Origin: Mycobacteroides chelonae CCUG 47445 | Lineage (GTDB): Bacteria; Actinomycetota; Actinomycetes; Mycobacteriales; Mycobacteriaceae | Reading direction: 5' to 3' | DNA length: 64,000 bases | Assembly (NCBI RefSeq): GCF_001632805.1 | Contig: NZ_CP007220.1 | Location: 2,356,001 to 2,420,000 of the forward strand | Shown here: positions 30,329 to 37,890 of the stretch, piece by piece | How the letters are laid out: the number at the start of each line of letters is the position of its first letter | Numbering within the stretch: the first letter of the stretch is position 1 | Program-made: the position numbers and the translations under genes | The notes under the pieces: model-generated | What the model was told of the DNA's origin: nothing | What the model saw: only the letters and a program-made list of their open reading frames with translations | Database searches by the model: none

Positions 30329-31041
30329 CACGCACCGCCGGAAGCCCAGCACGGCCTGCTACCCGCGATCATCGTGCCGGGCGACGCACCCAGGAAGAAC
30401 GCAGCGCCGCCATGCGCAGCAGGCTCCTGGACGCCACGGTGGATTGCCTGGTCAAGTATGGATACGCGGGCACCACCACCACGCGCGTGGCGCAACGCGC
30501 CGGCGTCACCCGTGGTGCACTTGTGCACCATTTTCAGTCGAAATCCGAGCTTCTCGGAGAATCGGTGCGGCACTTGGCGTTCAAACAAGGCCAGGAGATT
30601 CTTTCCGAGCTGATAGCGCTGGACAGTGAGAGTGGAACCGACTTCGTCAGCCGTTGTCTGGATGCACTCTGGCGAATGCACCAGGGGTCGATGTTCATCG
30701 CCACCATGGAGCTATGGATTGCCGCGCGAACCGATCCTGAACTATCGGCTCAGATGGACCAGTTCGAATTTATTGTGATGCAGCAGTTCTCGACGCTGGG
30801 TCAATCGGTGAGTCAGACCGACGAAGAGCTGCGAGTCATTCGCAACATCACGCTCACCGCCATGGACGCCGTTCGTGGGATCTTGGTCAACAGCATGACC
30901 GCACCGCAGGAAGCTCGTGATCAACGCTGGGCGCGCGCCAAGTCGATGCTGCTGAATATCGTCGAGTCGCCAACGGTCGGTGCGCCACTGGATTCCGCGT
31001 TACGCACCATCGACACCGGGAAGCTCAGTCTTTCCGACTAG
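30325..31041 (+). CDS. TetR-family regulator
   Basis: This 238-residue regulator has an N-terminal TetR DNA-binding domain (EERSAAMRSRLLDATVDCLV, then TTTTRVAQRAGVTRGALVHH followed by FQSKSELL). The rest is an all-helical ligand-binding domain. Roughly 25 basic residues precede the HTH. It is [14 protein letters not shown] the UbiB kinase before it (ATGA overlap). Its 3' end overlaps the second UbiB gene on the other strand by 17 bases. It is the best candidate to bind the three TACATAC-type sites around this locus; this is inference. Confidence 0.93.
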   Translation: MTRTAGSPARPATRDHRAGRRTQEERSAAMRSRLLDATVDCLVKYGYAGTTTTRVAQRAGVTRGALVHHFQSKSELLGESVRHLAFKQGQEILSELIALDSESGTDFVSRCLDALWRMHQGSMFIATMELWIAARTDPELSAQMDQFEFIVMQQFSTLGQSVSQTDEELRVIRNITLTAMDAVRGILVNSMTAPQEARDQRWARAKSMLLNIVESPTVGAPLDSALRTIDTGKLSLSD

Positions 31042-32551
31042 CGCTGGACTCGCGCGCCGCTGCTTCCTCCATGCGTGACTGCTCGGCCTGGATCACCATG
31101 TTCCCGAAATATCCGATGAAGGATGGATCCGAGAGAATGGCCCAGTCGGGCGCCAGCAGCTTCATGTAGCGCTCCACATACAGCAGCTGCTTGGAGATCA
31201 GTACCAGCTCGCGCGGGAGCCGCACGTCGTATTCCTTGGCCATCATCGCCAGCTGCTTACCCAGCTGACCGTAGGAGATCGCCGAAAGCTTGGATTGCTG
31301 TAGGGGATTGGTGAAATCGGAGATGGTCTTGGCGGCAGTTGTGGAATCGGCCGGCTTGCCTCGATCGCCGATGGCGCCGAGTTTGTAGATGCCGCGGGCC
31401 ACTGCCGCATGATCGTTCTTGACGAACAGATCGACCATGATCTCGGTGAAGATCTTGCGGCTGCGTTCGTCGATACGGCCAACGATCCCGAAGTCCAGGA
31501 AGACGATTCGGCCGTTGGAATCCACCAAGAGATTGCCCGCATGTAGGTCTCCATGAAAGAGCCCCTTGTGAAATCCCGTCTCGAACAGTGAGTAGACGAT
31601 GGCCTTGACCAATCCGACCCCGTCGAAACCGGCCGCGGCGAGTTCGGTGACGTTGTCGATGCGGATTCCCTCGACGTACTCCATCGTGAGTACCCGTTCG
31701 GTGCTGTATTGCCAGAACACCTTGGGGACTCGCACCTTATCGCCGTACTCGGTGTCGGCCAAACTGGCGATCCACTGCTCCATGGCGTGGCCCTCGGCCG
31801 CGAAATCCAGCTCCTCATTGAGGTTCTGCTCGAAATCCTCGATGATCTCGGTCGCATTGGTGGCGCGGCCCAGATCGGTTTTCACGACGACCCGCGCCAG
31901 CCGGCCCCAGATTCGGATGTCGGCGGCCAATCGGGTGCGGATCTTCGGCCGCTGTATCTTCACCACCACCCGTTCACCTGTCTTCAAGGTGGCGTGGTGC
32001 ACCTGGGCTATGGACGCAGAGGCGAAGGGGTGCTCGTCGAATGTTGCGAATATCGTTGCCGGATCGGCGCCTAACTGCTCCCGTACGGTCTGGTGGATCA
32101 GTTCGGATGATGCCGGCGGAACTCTGTCGAGCAGAGTGCGGAATTCGTTGGACAGCGCCTCGGGAAAGACGCCGGGTGAGGAGGCGATGAGCTGCCCCAG
32201 CTTCACGTAGGTGGGGCCCATCAGGGCGAAGGTCCGGCGCAGCTCGTGTGCCGCGCGCACCTCCAGCGACTTCCCGCGACGGGGCCGCACCAGCAGTCGG
32301 GCTCCCGAGCTGGCCAGTCGGGACGCGGCGATGCCGACGCGTCCGACCTCCACTCTTAGCGGGGGCGGATGCAACGTGACCCGCGGGCGGGTGATCTCGA
32401 TATCGATCGCCCCCCTGGCCGGTTGCGAATTCGCCGTTGCCGCGACGAATTCCGAGGTAGATTCGGGGAGGTCGGGCTGTTGTATCCCGCTCTCGGACAG
32501 TCCAGTGGCGAGGGGCGCCGCGTCGTTGCCCGCGCCCTCGGGGGTGGTCAT
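31025..32551 (-). CDS. ABC1/UbiB-family atypical kinase, copy 2
   Basis: This 508-residue UbiB-type protein is paralogous to the one at 28970. The same motifs recur: TYVKLGQLIASSPG, PFASASIAQVHHATLK, VVVKIQRP, FHGDLHAGNLLVD and IVFLDFGIVGR. It has an extra N-terminal region of about 60 residues rich in Ser, Thr and Glu. ATG 32551 is preferred; the longer frame to 32578 would run through the operator. A -10-like TATTAC (32567-32562 on this strand) would place the mRNA start about 4 bases before the ATG. It converges with tetR and diverges from the SRPBCC gene. Confidence 0.9.
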   Translation of the reverse strand: MTTPEGAGNDAAPLATGLSESGIQQPDLPESTSEFVAATANSQPARGAIDIEITRPRVTLHPPPLRVEVGRVGIAASRLASSGARLLVRPRRGKSLEVRAAHELRRTFALMGPTYVKLGQLIASSPGVFPEALSNEFRTLLDRVPPASSELIHQTVREQLGADPATIFATFDEHPFASASIAQVHHATLKTGERVVVKIQRPKIRTRLAADIRIWGRLARVVVKTDLGRATNATEIIEDFEQNLNEELDFAAEGHAMEQWIASLADTEYGDKVRVPKVFWQYSTERVLTMEYVEGIRIDNVTELAAAGFDGVGLVKAIVYSLFETGFHKGLFHGDLHAGNLLVDSNGRIVFLDFGIVGRIDERSRKIFTEIMVDLFVKNDHAAVARGIYKLGAIGDRGKPADSTTAAKTISDFTNPLQQSKLSAISYGQLGKQLAMMAKEYDVRLPRELVLISKQLLYVERYMKLLAPDWAILSDPSFIGYFGNMVIQAEQSRMEEAAARESSASRKD

Positions 32552-32565
32552 GAGCGCCACTGTAA

Positions 32566-32589
32566 TACATACGAGCACAGTTGTATGTA
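32566..32589. promoter_or_regulatory. Inverted-repeat operator (site 1) upstream of UbiB copy 2
   Basis: TACATAC (32566-32572) and GTATGTA (32583-32589) are perfect inverted arms around a 10-base spacer, 15 bases upstream of the ATG on the minus strand and overlapping its probable -10. Confidence 0.75.
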
Positions 32590-32714
32590 ACGTGCGCCGA
32601 GCTACTGCCGGGTAGCCGCCGAATCGGGCTCATCCGCCCACAGGTCTGTCGGTATTTGACGGCAGTACACCTGCATTTAGTCGGCTGGAGGTGCGAGATC
32701 AGCGGTAATTGCAT

Positions 32715-32742
32715 CTTACATACACGAGGGTATGTATGTTAC
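32715..32742. promoter_or_regulatory. Inverted-repeat operator (site 2) upstream of the SRPBCC gene
   Basis: TTACATAC (32716-32723) and GTATGTTAC (32734-32742) sit around a 10-base spacer, the same geometry as site 1. A second GTATGTA (32730-32736) gives an alternative 6-base spacing with perfect 7-bp arms. It lies 58 bases before the ATG at 32800. Confidence 0.75.
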
Positions 32743-32799
32743 GTTCGGAACCGCTGGTACCAATCCGTGCCAGACCATTGACAAAGGAGTCTTCCGCCC

Positions 32800-33276
32800 A
32801 TGTCCGAGCTGCACTCCAGCATCGACCTCCCGTACAGCATCGACAAGCTCTGGTCGGTGTTGCCGGACCTCAACAAATACGACGAGTGGATGACCATCCA
32901 CACCGGATTCAAGGGCGACGTCCCGGCGATCGAGGACATCAAGGTCGGCACCAAGTTCTCCGAAATCGTCACCCTCATGGGCATGGCCAACACGGTCGAG
33001 TGGACCGTGCAGGAGTTCACCCCGGCAGACGAGGTGCTGTCCGCGAAGAAGGGCGCCTTCAAGCTGGGCGGGACCGGTATGGCCGGAGTCGAGGCCATCA
33101 TCAAGTCGAGTGTCGAGGAAATCGATGCTGACAACACCCGGGTGAACGTGGACTCGTCCTTCACCGGACAGATGCTCACCGGGGCAATCGGCACGGCGAT
33201 CGACAAGGCCGTGCAAGAAGAGCTCGAAAACTCCGTCGCCCGCCTCAAGGAGTTGCTGGCCAAGGAACTCGGCTAA
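32800..33276 (+). CDS. SRPBCC (CoxG/polyketide-cyclase-like) protein
   Basis: This is a 158-residue START-like protein (SIDLPYSIDKLWSVLPDLNK, then LMGMANTVEWTVQEFTPADE) expected to form a ligand-binding cavity. The C-terminal part has two helices (TGAIGTAIDKAVQEELENSV). The ligand is unknown; a lipid or acyl chain is inferred from the acyl-CoA dehydrogenase that follows 46 bases later. ATG 32800 has AAAGGAG at 32782-32788, slightly far but acceptable. It is divergent from UbiB copy 2, with both operators in the shared 248-base gap. Confidence 0.87.
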   Translation: MSELHSSIDLPYSIDKLWSVLPDLNKYDEWMTIHTGFKGDVPAIEDIKVGTKFSEIVTLMGMANTVEWTVQEFTPADEVLSAKKGAFKLGGTGMAGVEAIIKSSVEEIDADNTRVNVDSSFTGQMLTGAIGTAIDKAVQEELENSVARLKELLAKELG

Positions 33277-33322
33277 CCGAGTCTGCCGACGTCGATCACT
33301 TTCACAGGAGAAAGCAGGAGAC

Positions 33323-34594
33323 ATGCTCGACTGGTCACCCATTGACCTTGCGGTGCGTGACGCCGTTCGCCAGTTCATCGACAAGGAGGTCAGGCCTCAC
33401 GTCGATGCGCTGGAGTCCGGCGAGATGGAGCCGTACCCCATCATCCGAAAGATGTTCGCAACCTTCGGCATCGACGCTCTTGCCAAAGAGGCGCTGCAGA
33501 AGCAGATCGAGAAGAAAAAGGCCCGGGAGGCCGCACTGGCGGCCGGTCAGCCGCTAGAGGACTCCAAGAAGTCCGACGGCGGGGGAGTCATGGGGCTCGC
33601 GGGCGGGTCGGCCGGTATGGGTTTCGTGCTCACCAGCGAAATCTCGCGTGTCTGTATGGGTTTGGTGACAGGGATGGGCGTGAGCATGGGCCTGACCGTC
33701 CCGACCATCGCCTCCCGCGGCACGGCCGCACAGATGGAGCGCTGGCTGCCGGAGCTGGTCACCTACGAGAAGGTGGGTGCGTGGGCCATCACCGAACCCG
33801 ACTCGGGCTCGGACGCATTCGGCGGCATGAAGACGTATGTCACCCGCGACGGGGAGGACTACATCCTCAACGGCCAGAAGACCTTTATCACGAACGGGCC
33901 CGATGCCGATGTGATCGTCGTCTACGCCAAGCTGGATGAGAAGGACCCTTCGGTCGACAAGCGAGACCGCACGGTACTGACCTTCGTTCTCGACAAGGGC
34001 ATGGAGGGCTTTACGCAGTCGAAACCCTTCCGCAAGATGGGTATTCACAGTTCCCGCACCGGCCAGTTGTTCTTCGAGAACGTCCGTCTGGGCAAGGACC
34101 GGCTCCTCGGTGAATCCGAAGCCAACGATCAGGGCGACGGCCGCGACAGCGCCCGCGCCAACTTCTCGATGGAACGTATCGGCGTGGCGGCGCTCGCACT
34201 CGGAGTCATCGAGGAGTGCCTGCGGCTCTCGCTGGACTACGCCAAGACACGCACCCTGTGGGGCAAGGAAATCGCCCAATTCCAACTGATCCAGCTCAAG
34301 CTGGCCAAGATGGAAGTGGCCCGGCTCAACGTGCGGAACATGCTGTTTCACGCCATCGAGAGCCTCTCGGAGAACAAGACGCCGTCCCTGGCGGAGGCCT
34401 CGGCTATCAAACTCTATTGCTCTGAGGCCGCCACCGATGTGGCGATGGATGCCGTGCAGCTCTTCGGCGGCAATGGCTACATGACCGAGTATCGCGTCGA
34501 ACAGCTGGCGCGTGATGCCAAGTCGCTCATGATCTACGCCGGCAGCAATGAAGTTCAGATCACCCACATCGCCAAGGGACTGCTCGCGGGGTAG
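33323..34594 (+). CDS. Acyl-CoA dehydrogenase
   Basis: This 423-residue FAD enzyme has the family signatures GAWAITEPDSGSDAFGGMKT (FAD and substrate binding) and the C-terminal segment AVQLFGGNGYMTEYRVEQLA. An insertion near residues 55-95, rich in Lys, Gly and Met (KQIEKKKAREAALAAGQPLE), departs from the usual fold and may affect substrate choice. The catalytic base position could not be settled by eye. GGAGAAAGCAGGAG precedes ATG 33323. It is co-transcribed with the SRPBCC gene and probably under the same TetR control. Confidence 0.9.
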   Translation: MLDWSPIDLAVRDAVRQFIDKEVRPHVDALESGEMEPYPIIRKMFATFGIDALAKEALQKQIEKKKAREAALAAGQPLEDSKKSDGGGVMGLAGGSAGMGFVLTSEISRVCMGLVTGMGVSMGLTVPTIASRGTAAQMERWLPELVTYEKVGAWAITEPDSGSDAFGGMKTYVTRDGEDYILNGQKTFITNGPDADVIVVYAKLDEKDPSVDKRDRTVLTFVLDKGMEGFTQSKPFRKMGIHSSRTGQLFFENVRLGKDRLLGESEANDQGDGRDSARANFSMERIGVAALALGVIEECLRLSLDYAKTRTLWGKEIAQFQLIQLKLAKMEVARLNVRNMLFHAIESLSENKTPSLAEASAIKLYCSEAATDVAMDAVQLFGGNGYMTEYRVEQLARDAKSLMIYAGSNEVQITHIAKGLLAG

Positions 34595-34607
34595 TCGTGT
34601 CTTATGG

Positions 34608-34643
34608 CCTGCCGTGGCCTCGCCCATGCGAGGTCACGGCAGG
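34608..34643. terminator. Hairpin after the acyl-CoA dehydrogenase gene
   Basis: CCTGCCGTGGCCTCG pairs with CGAGGTCACGGCAGG in a 15-bp stem with one G-T wobble and a CCCATG loop. A short T-containing tail follows. It starts 14 bases after the stop codon. Confidence 0.7.
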
Positions 34644-34745
34644 TTGTCATCTGAGCCACACCTGACCGCGCAGTAATATTGCTGAGGCTTCACGCTGGTT
34701 CGCCGTGCAGTGAGCACTCGACATCGATGTGACATGGCACACATA

Positions 34746-34764
34746 CGGTCACGTCATGTGACCG
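34746..34764. promoter_or_regulatory. Perfect inverted repeat upstream of the di-iron protein gene
   Basis: CGGTCAC (34746-34752) and GTGACCG (34758-34764) are perfect 7-bp arms with a GTCAT spacer, about 100 bases upstream of ATG 34867. This is a likely dimeric regulator site; no regulator gene lies next to it. Confidence 0.55.
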
Positions 34765-34866
34765 GCAAGCCGTAGATCCGCTAGTCGCCGCCATGTTACT
34801 TTTCGTTCAATTCGAGTGAAAGATATCACTCGTAGGCGCTTTTTCAGCGGTGAGAGGCGGTTTCTG

Positions 34867-35745
34867 ATGACGGCGGTCCATGAACCTCAGGACATCGAGA
34901 TACGCGCGAGAGATGTCTCATTCGACTTGAGTGATACGCCGTTGCATTGGATTCCCAATGAGCCCGTTGCTTCCAATGTGCTCAGTGTTCTACACATCTT
35001 GGTGCCGGAGGCCGAGAGATGGTTCTGCGCTACATTTGCTGAGGCATTGCCTTATGTAAAGGATGAGAAGCTCGCCCGCGAGATGCGCGGTTTCGTGGGC
35101 CAGGAAGCTATGCATGCTGAAGTTCATGACCGTGCAGTCGGTGAATTCCTAGAGGCTCACGGCATCAATACCGGGCCCTACCTGCGTCAGTCTGAATACT
35201 TGTTCCGAAAAGCGCTGGGGCCCCTGCGATCACGGTCGGCACGTGCGCGCTACAACCACCTCATTCAGCGACTATGGCTTATTGCCGCTGCCGAGCACTA
35301 CACGGCAGTGCTTGGCGACTTCGCGCTGAACGCCACCTGGGTCGAGCACAACGCCGACCCGGCGATGACGGACGTCTTGCGCTGGCACGGTGCGGAGGAG
35401 ATGGAACACCGCAACGTGGCCCATGATGTCGCGAATTACTTCAGCACCAGCTACTTGCAGCGCAGCCGTGCCATGGCGCTGGTCGCAGTCGGTCTGATCC
35501 CGGTGCTCACCCGCGGGATCTTTCTTATCCTGCGGGAAGATCCAACGGTCAATTACTCCTATCCACGATTCTGGATCGAGTACTTCAAGGCCGCACGCCG
35601 CGGGCTCCTGCCCGGACTTTGGTCTTTGTTCTCGGCGACATTCACTTACTTCCGGCCCAGCTTCCTTCCGGAAGAGGTCGGTTCGACGGCACAGGCCGTT
35701 GCGTACCTGGCTTCCTCGCCGGGCGCACGGAGTGCCGCCTTGTGA
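34867..35745 (+). CDS. PF10118-type ferritin-like di-iron protein ('metal-dependent hydrolase')
   Basis: This 292-residue all-helical protein has a four-helix di-iron pattern: Glu59 in TFAEAL, Glu80-x-x-His83 in GQEAMHAEVH, Glu143 in AAEHYTAVL, and Glu178-x-x-His181 in AEEMEHRNVAH. The family is named metal-dependent hydrolase, but this ligand set is that of di-iron oxygenases and oxidases. The next gene encodes an iron-sulfur flavin reductase that could feed it electrons, so an oxygenase role is inferred. ATG 34867 has GAGAGGCGG upstream; the frame to 34816 is less likely. Its TGA overlaps the reductase start. Confidence 0.82.
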   Translation: MTAVHEPQDIEIRARDVSFDLSDTPLHWIPNEPVASNVLSVLHILVPEAERWFCATFAEALPYVKDEKLAREMRGFVGQEAMHAEVHDRAVGEFLEAHGINTGPYLRQSEYLFRKALGPLRSRSARARYNHLIQRLWLIAAAEHYTAVLGDFALNATWVEHNADPAMTDVLRWHGAEEMEHRNVAHDVANYFSTSYLQRSRAMALVAVGLIPVLTRGIFLILREDPTVNYSYPRFWIEYFKAARRGLLPGLWSLFSATFTYFRPSFLPEEVGSTAQAVAYLASSPGARSAAL

Positions 35746-36911
35746 ACACCGACCTCACATCGCGGCGATCTCATAGCTCGCCGTTCCTGCCGCTGGACGC
35801 GGAGATCTCGAAGGTGCCGCCCAGTGTCCGCGGCAGATTCGTGCGCGATCCATTGCTGTTGGCCGCCCGTGGAGTACGCGAAATACTCGGGGCGTCCTTC
35901 AGTCTCCTCGCGCCGTTTTCTACGCAAGCCGAACCTCCCGAAGTCAATCGGATACAAACGTTGAAGGTCGCCCGCCGCGACGTCGTTGCCCACGACGAGA
36001 ACGTGGTCGCACTGACTCTGACTGCGCCCGACGGTGGTGAGCTCGAACCATGGACCGCCGGCGCGCATCTCGACCTTCTCCTGGAATCGGGGCGGATGCG
36101 CGAGTACTCCCTCTGCGGTGACCCTGCGGTCCGTGACAGCTACCGGATCGCGGTGCGCCGGGTGCCAGATGGCGGCGGGGGCTCGATCGAGGTGCATGAC
36201 ACCTTGCATGAGGGCAGCCTCCTGCGGGTCAAAGGACCACGAAATGGCTTGCCCATGGCCGTCCCTGGCTTCGGGTCAGCCGCTCGCCGCCTGCGTTTCG
36301 TAGCAGGCGGTATTGGTATCACGCCGATCCTGCCCATGCTCATGACCGCCCAGCGCCTCGGCCTGGACTGGTCGATGGTCTACACGGGGCGCAGCAGGGA
36401 TTCGATTCCATTTCTCAATGAGCTTGGCGTTTTCGGAGACAAGATCACCGTGCGTACCGATGACGAACACGGCCTTCCCTCCGCGGTCGACCTGCTCGGC
36501 GACATTCCCGGTGCGACGGCCGTTTACTGCTGTGGTCCAATCCCGATGCTGGAGCTGCTGCGCACCGCGCTGCTTGATCGCCCAGACGTGGAGCTGCACT
36601 ACGAGAGGTTCTCTGCACCGCCGGTCGTGGACGGGGCACCCTTCACCGTTGTCCTTGCCCGCACCGGCGAGCGAATCAGTGTGTCGGCAGAGGAGAGCGC
36701 GTTGTCGGCGATTCTGCGGCACAACCCTCACGCGGCGTACTCGTGCAAACAGGGCTTTTGCGGGACATGTGAAGTGACGGTCATCGATGGTGCGGTAGAG
36801 CACCATGACACCTTGCTCACCGGGCCCGAACGTGAAGCGGGCTGCATGCTGCCGTGCGTATCGCGCTGCGCTGATCGCTCCGGCAGCGGAGAGCTTGTCG
36901 TCGACCTGTAG
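35742..36911 (+). CDS. Ferredoxin-NADP reductase-like protein with C-terminal [2Fe-2S] domain
   Basis: This 389-residue reductase of the phthalate-dioxygenase-reductase/VanB type shows the flavin motif MREYSLCGDP, the NAD(P)-binding region GGIGITPILPML and the CCGPIPML motif, then a plant-type [2Fe-2S] domain, CKQGFCGTCEVTV plus the distal Cys in CMLPCVSRC. The first 65 residues precede the flavin domain and may be a partner-binding extension. GTG 35742 overlaps the stop of the di-iron gene, so the two should act as one oxygenase system. Confidence 0.88.
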   Translation: MNTDLTSRRSHSSPFLPLDAEISKVPPSVRGRFVRDPLLLAARGVREILGASFSLLAPFSTQAEPPEVNRIQTLKVARRDVVAHDENVVALTLTAPDGGELEPWTAGAHLDLLLESGRMREYSLCGDPAVRDSYRIAVRRVPDGGGGSIEVHDTLHEGSLLRVKGPRNGLPMAVPGFGSAARRLRFVAGGIGITPILPMLMTAQRLGLDWSMVYTGRSRDSIPFLNELGVFGDKITVRTDDEHGLPSAVDLLGDIPGATAVYCCGPIPMLELLRTALLDRPDVELHYERFSAPPVVDGAPFTVVLARTGERISVSAEESALSAILRHNPHAAYSCKQGFCGTCEVTVIDGAVEHHDTLLTGPEREAGCMLPCVSRCADRSGSGELVVDL

Positions 36912-36978
36912 ACAGCCGGAACGGTAAGAGCAGCATCACTTTCGGCAGCTACCGATATCGCTCGACACCACGTGGCCG

Positions 36979-37830
36979 ATGTATCAGGCTGAGGCGATGC
37001 GGGCGCACCTTCACGCGGATCTGGCGCAGTACTGGGCCCTGGCCGGGCCGCTGTACTCCGCCGATCCCGTGCTGTACACCTTTGAGCTCCATCTGGCGGC
37101 GCGCCTGCGGCAGCCGGATTCCGATCCCCCGGCGGCACTGATGACCTTTACCGATCTGGGTCATCTGGTGGGAGCGGCCCTGGGGACCAGCCAGGGGCTC
37201 GTCTGCAATGCCATTCCCGCGGCTGGGATCACTGCCGCGGTGAACCTGCTGGCCGACAACGCGATACCGCTGCCTTCGGTGCGGGGGTCGCGTGCGGTGA
37301 CGTTGGCGGTGGCCGACGCCTGGTTGTCGAGGACCGGCGCCACGGCCTGCGGCACCACTGACGAGCGGCTCTACCGCCTGGCAGATCTCGTAACGCCGCG
37401 CGCGGTGGGCGAGCCCTTGCTGGTCGCCGCAGAGGAGATCGAGTCGTTGGTGCCGTGGAGCATCGAATACAGCAGGGAAACCTTTGGCGTCGACAAGCCC
37501 GCCGACGAAGCGCGGCGCTGGCTGATTGGCTCCTACCGATTGGGGGACGTCTACCTGTGTTGGGACCATGGCGGGGTCCCTGTCGCGATGGCAGGCGTCC
37601 GGGCCCCCATCGAAGGGGTGTCGCGAGTAGGCCCCGTCTACACGCCACCGCCGCACCGGGGCCACGGCTACGGCAGCGCCGTGACCGCGGCGGCCTGCGA
37701 ATGGGCGCGTCAAGCAGGTGCGCGGGAGATTGTGCTCACCACCGATCTGGCCAACCCCACCTCCAACTCCATCTATCGCAAACTCGGATTCCGCGCCGTC
37801 ACTGATTCGGTGATCGTGGAATTCGCCTGA
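36979..37830 (+). CDS. GNAT-family N-acetyltransferase
   Basis: This 283-residue protein has a C-terminal GNAT fold: VGPVYTPPPHRGHGYGSAVT matches the acetyl-CoA-binding RGxG region, and the end reads LTTDLANPTSNSIYRKLGFR. The N-terminal half is a divergent second domain of the type seen in two-domain mycobacterial acetyltransferases. The substrate is unknown. ATG 36979 or ATG 36997 could be the start; there is no strong ribosome binding site. It is the last accessory gene before the secA2 block. Confidence 0.8.
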   Translation: MYQAEAMRAHLHADLAQYWALAGPLYSADPVLYTFELHLAARLRQPDSDPPAALMTFTDLGHLVGAALGTSQGLVCNAIPAAGITAAVNLLADNAIPLPSVRGSRAVTLAVADAWLSRTGATACGTTDERLYRLADLVTPRAVGEPLLVAAEEIESLVPWSIEYSRETFGVDKPADEARRWLIGSYRLGDVYLCWDHGGVPVAMAGVRAPIEGVSRVGPVYTPPPHRGHGYGSAVTAAACEWARQAGAREIVLTTDLANPTSNSIYRKLGFRAVTDSVIVEFA

Positions 37831-37890
37831 AGGCACTCACTGGGCTTAACGATCGTCGCGAAAGGCGCTCCTAGCTCCCTGACGTACCGT

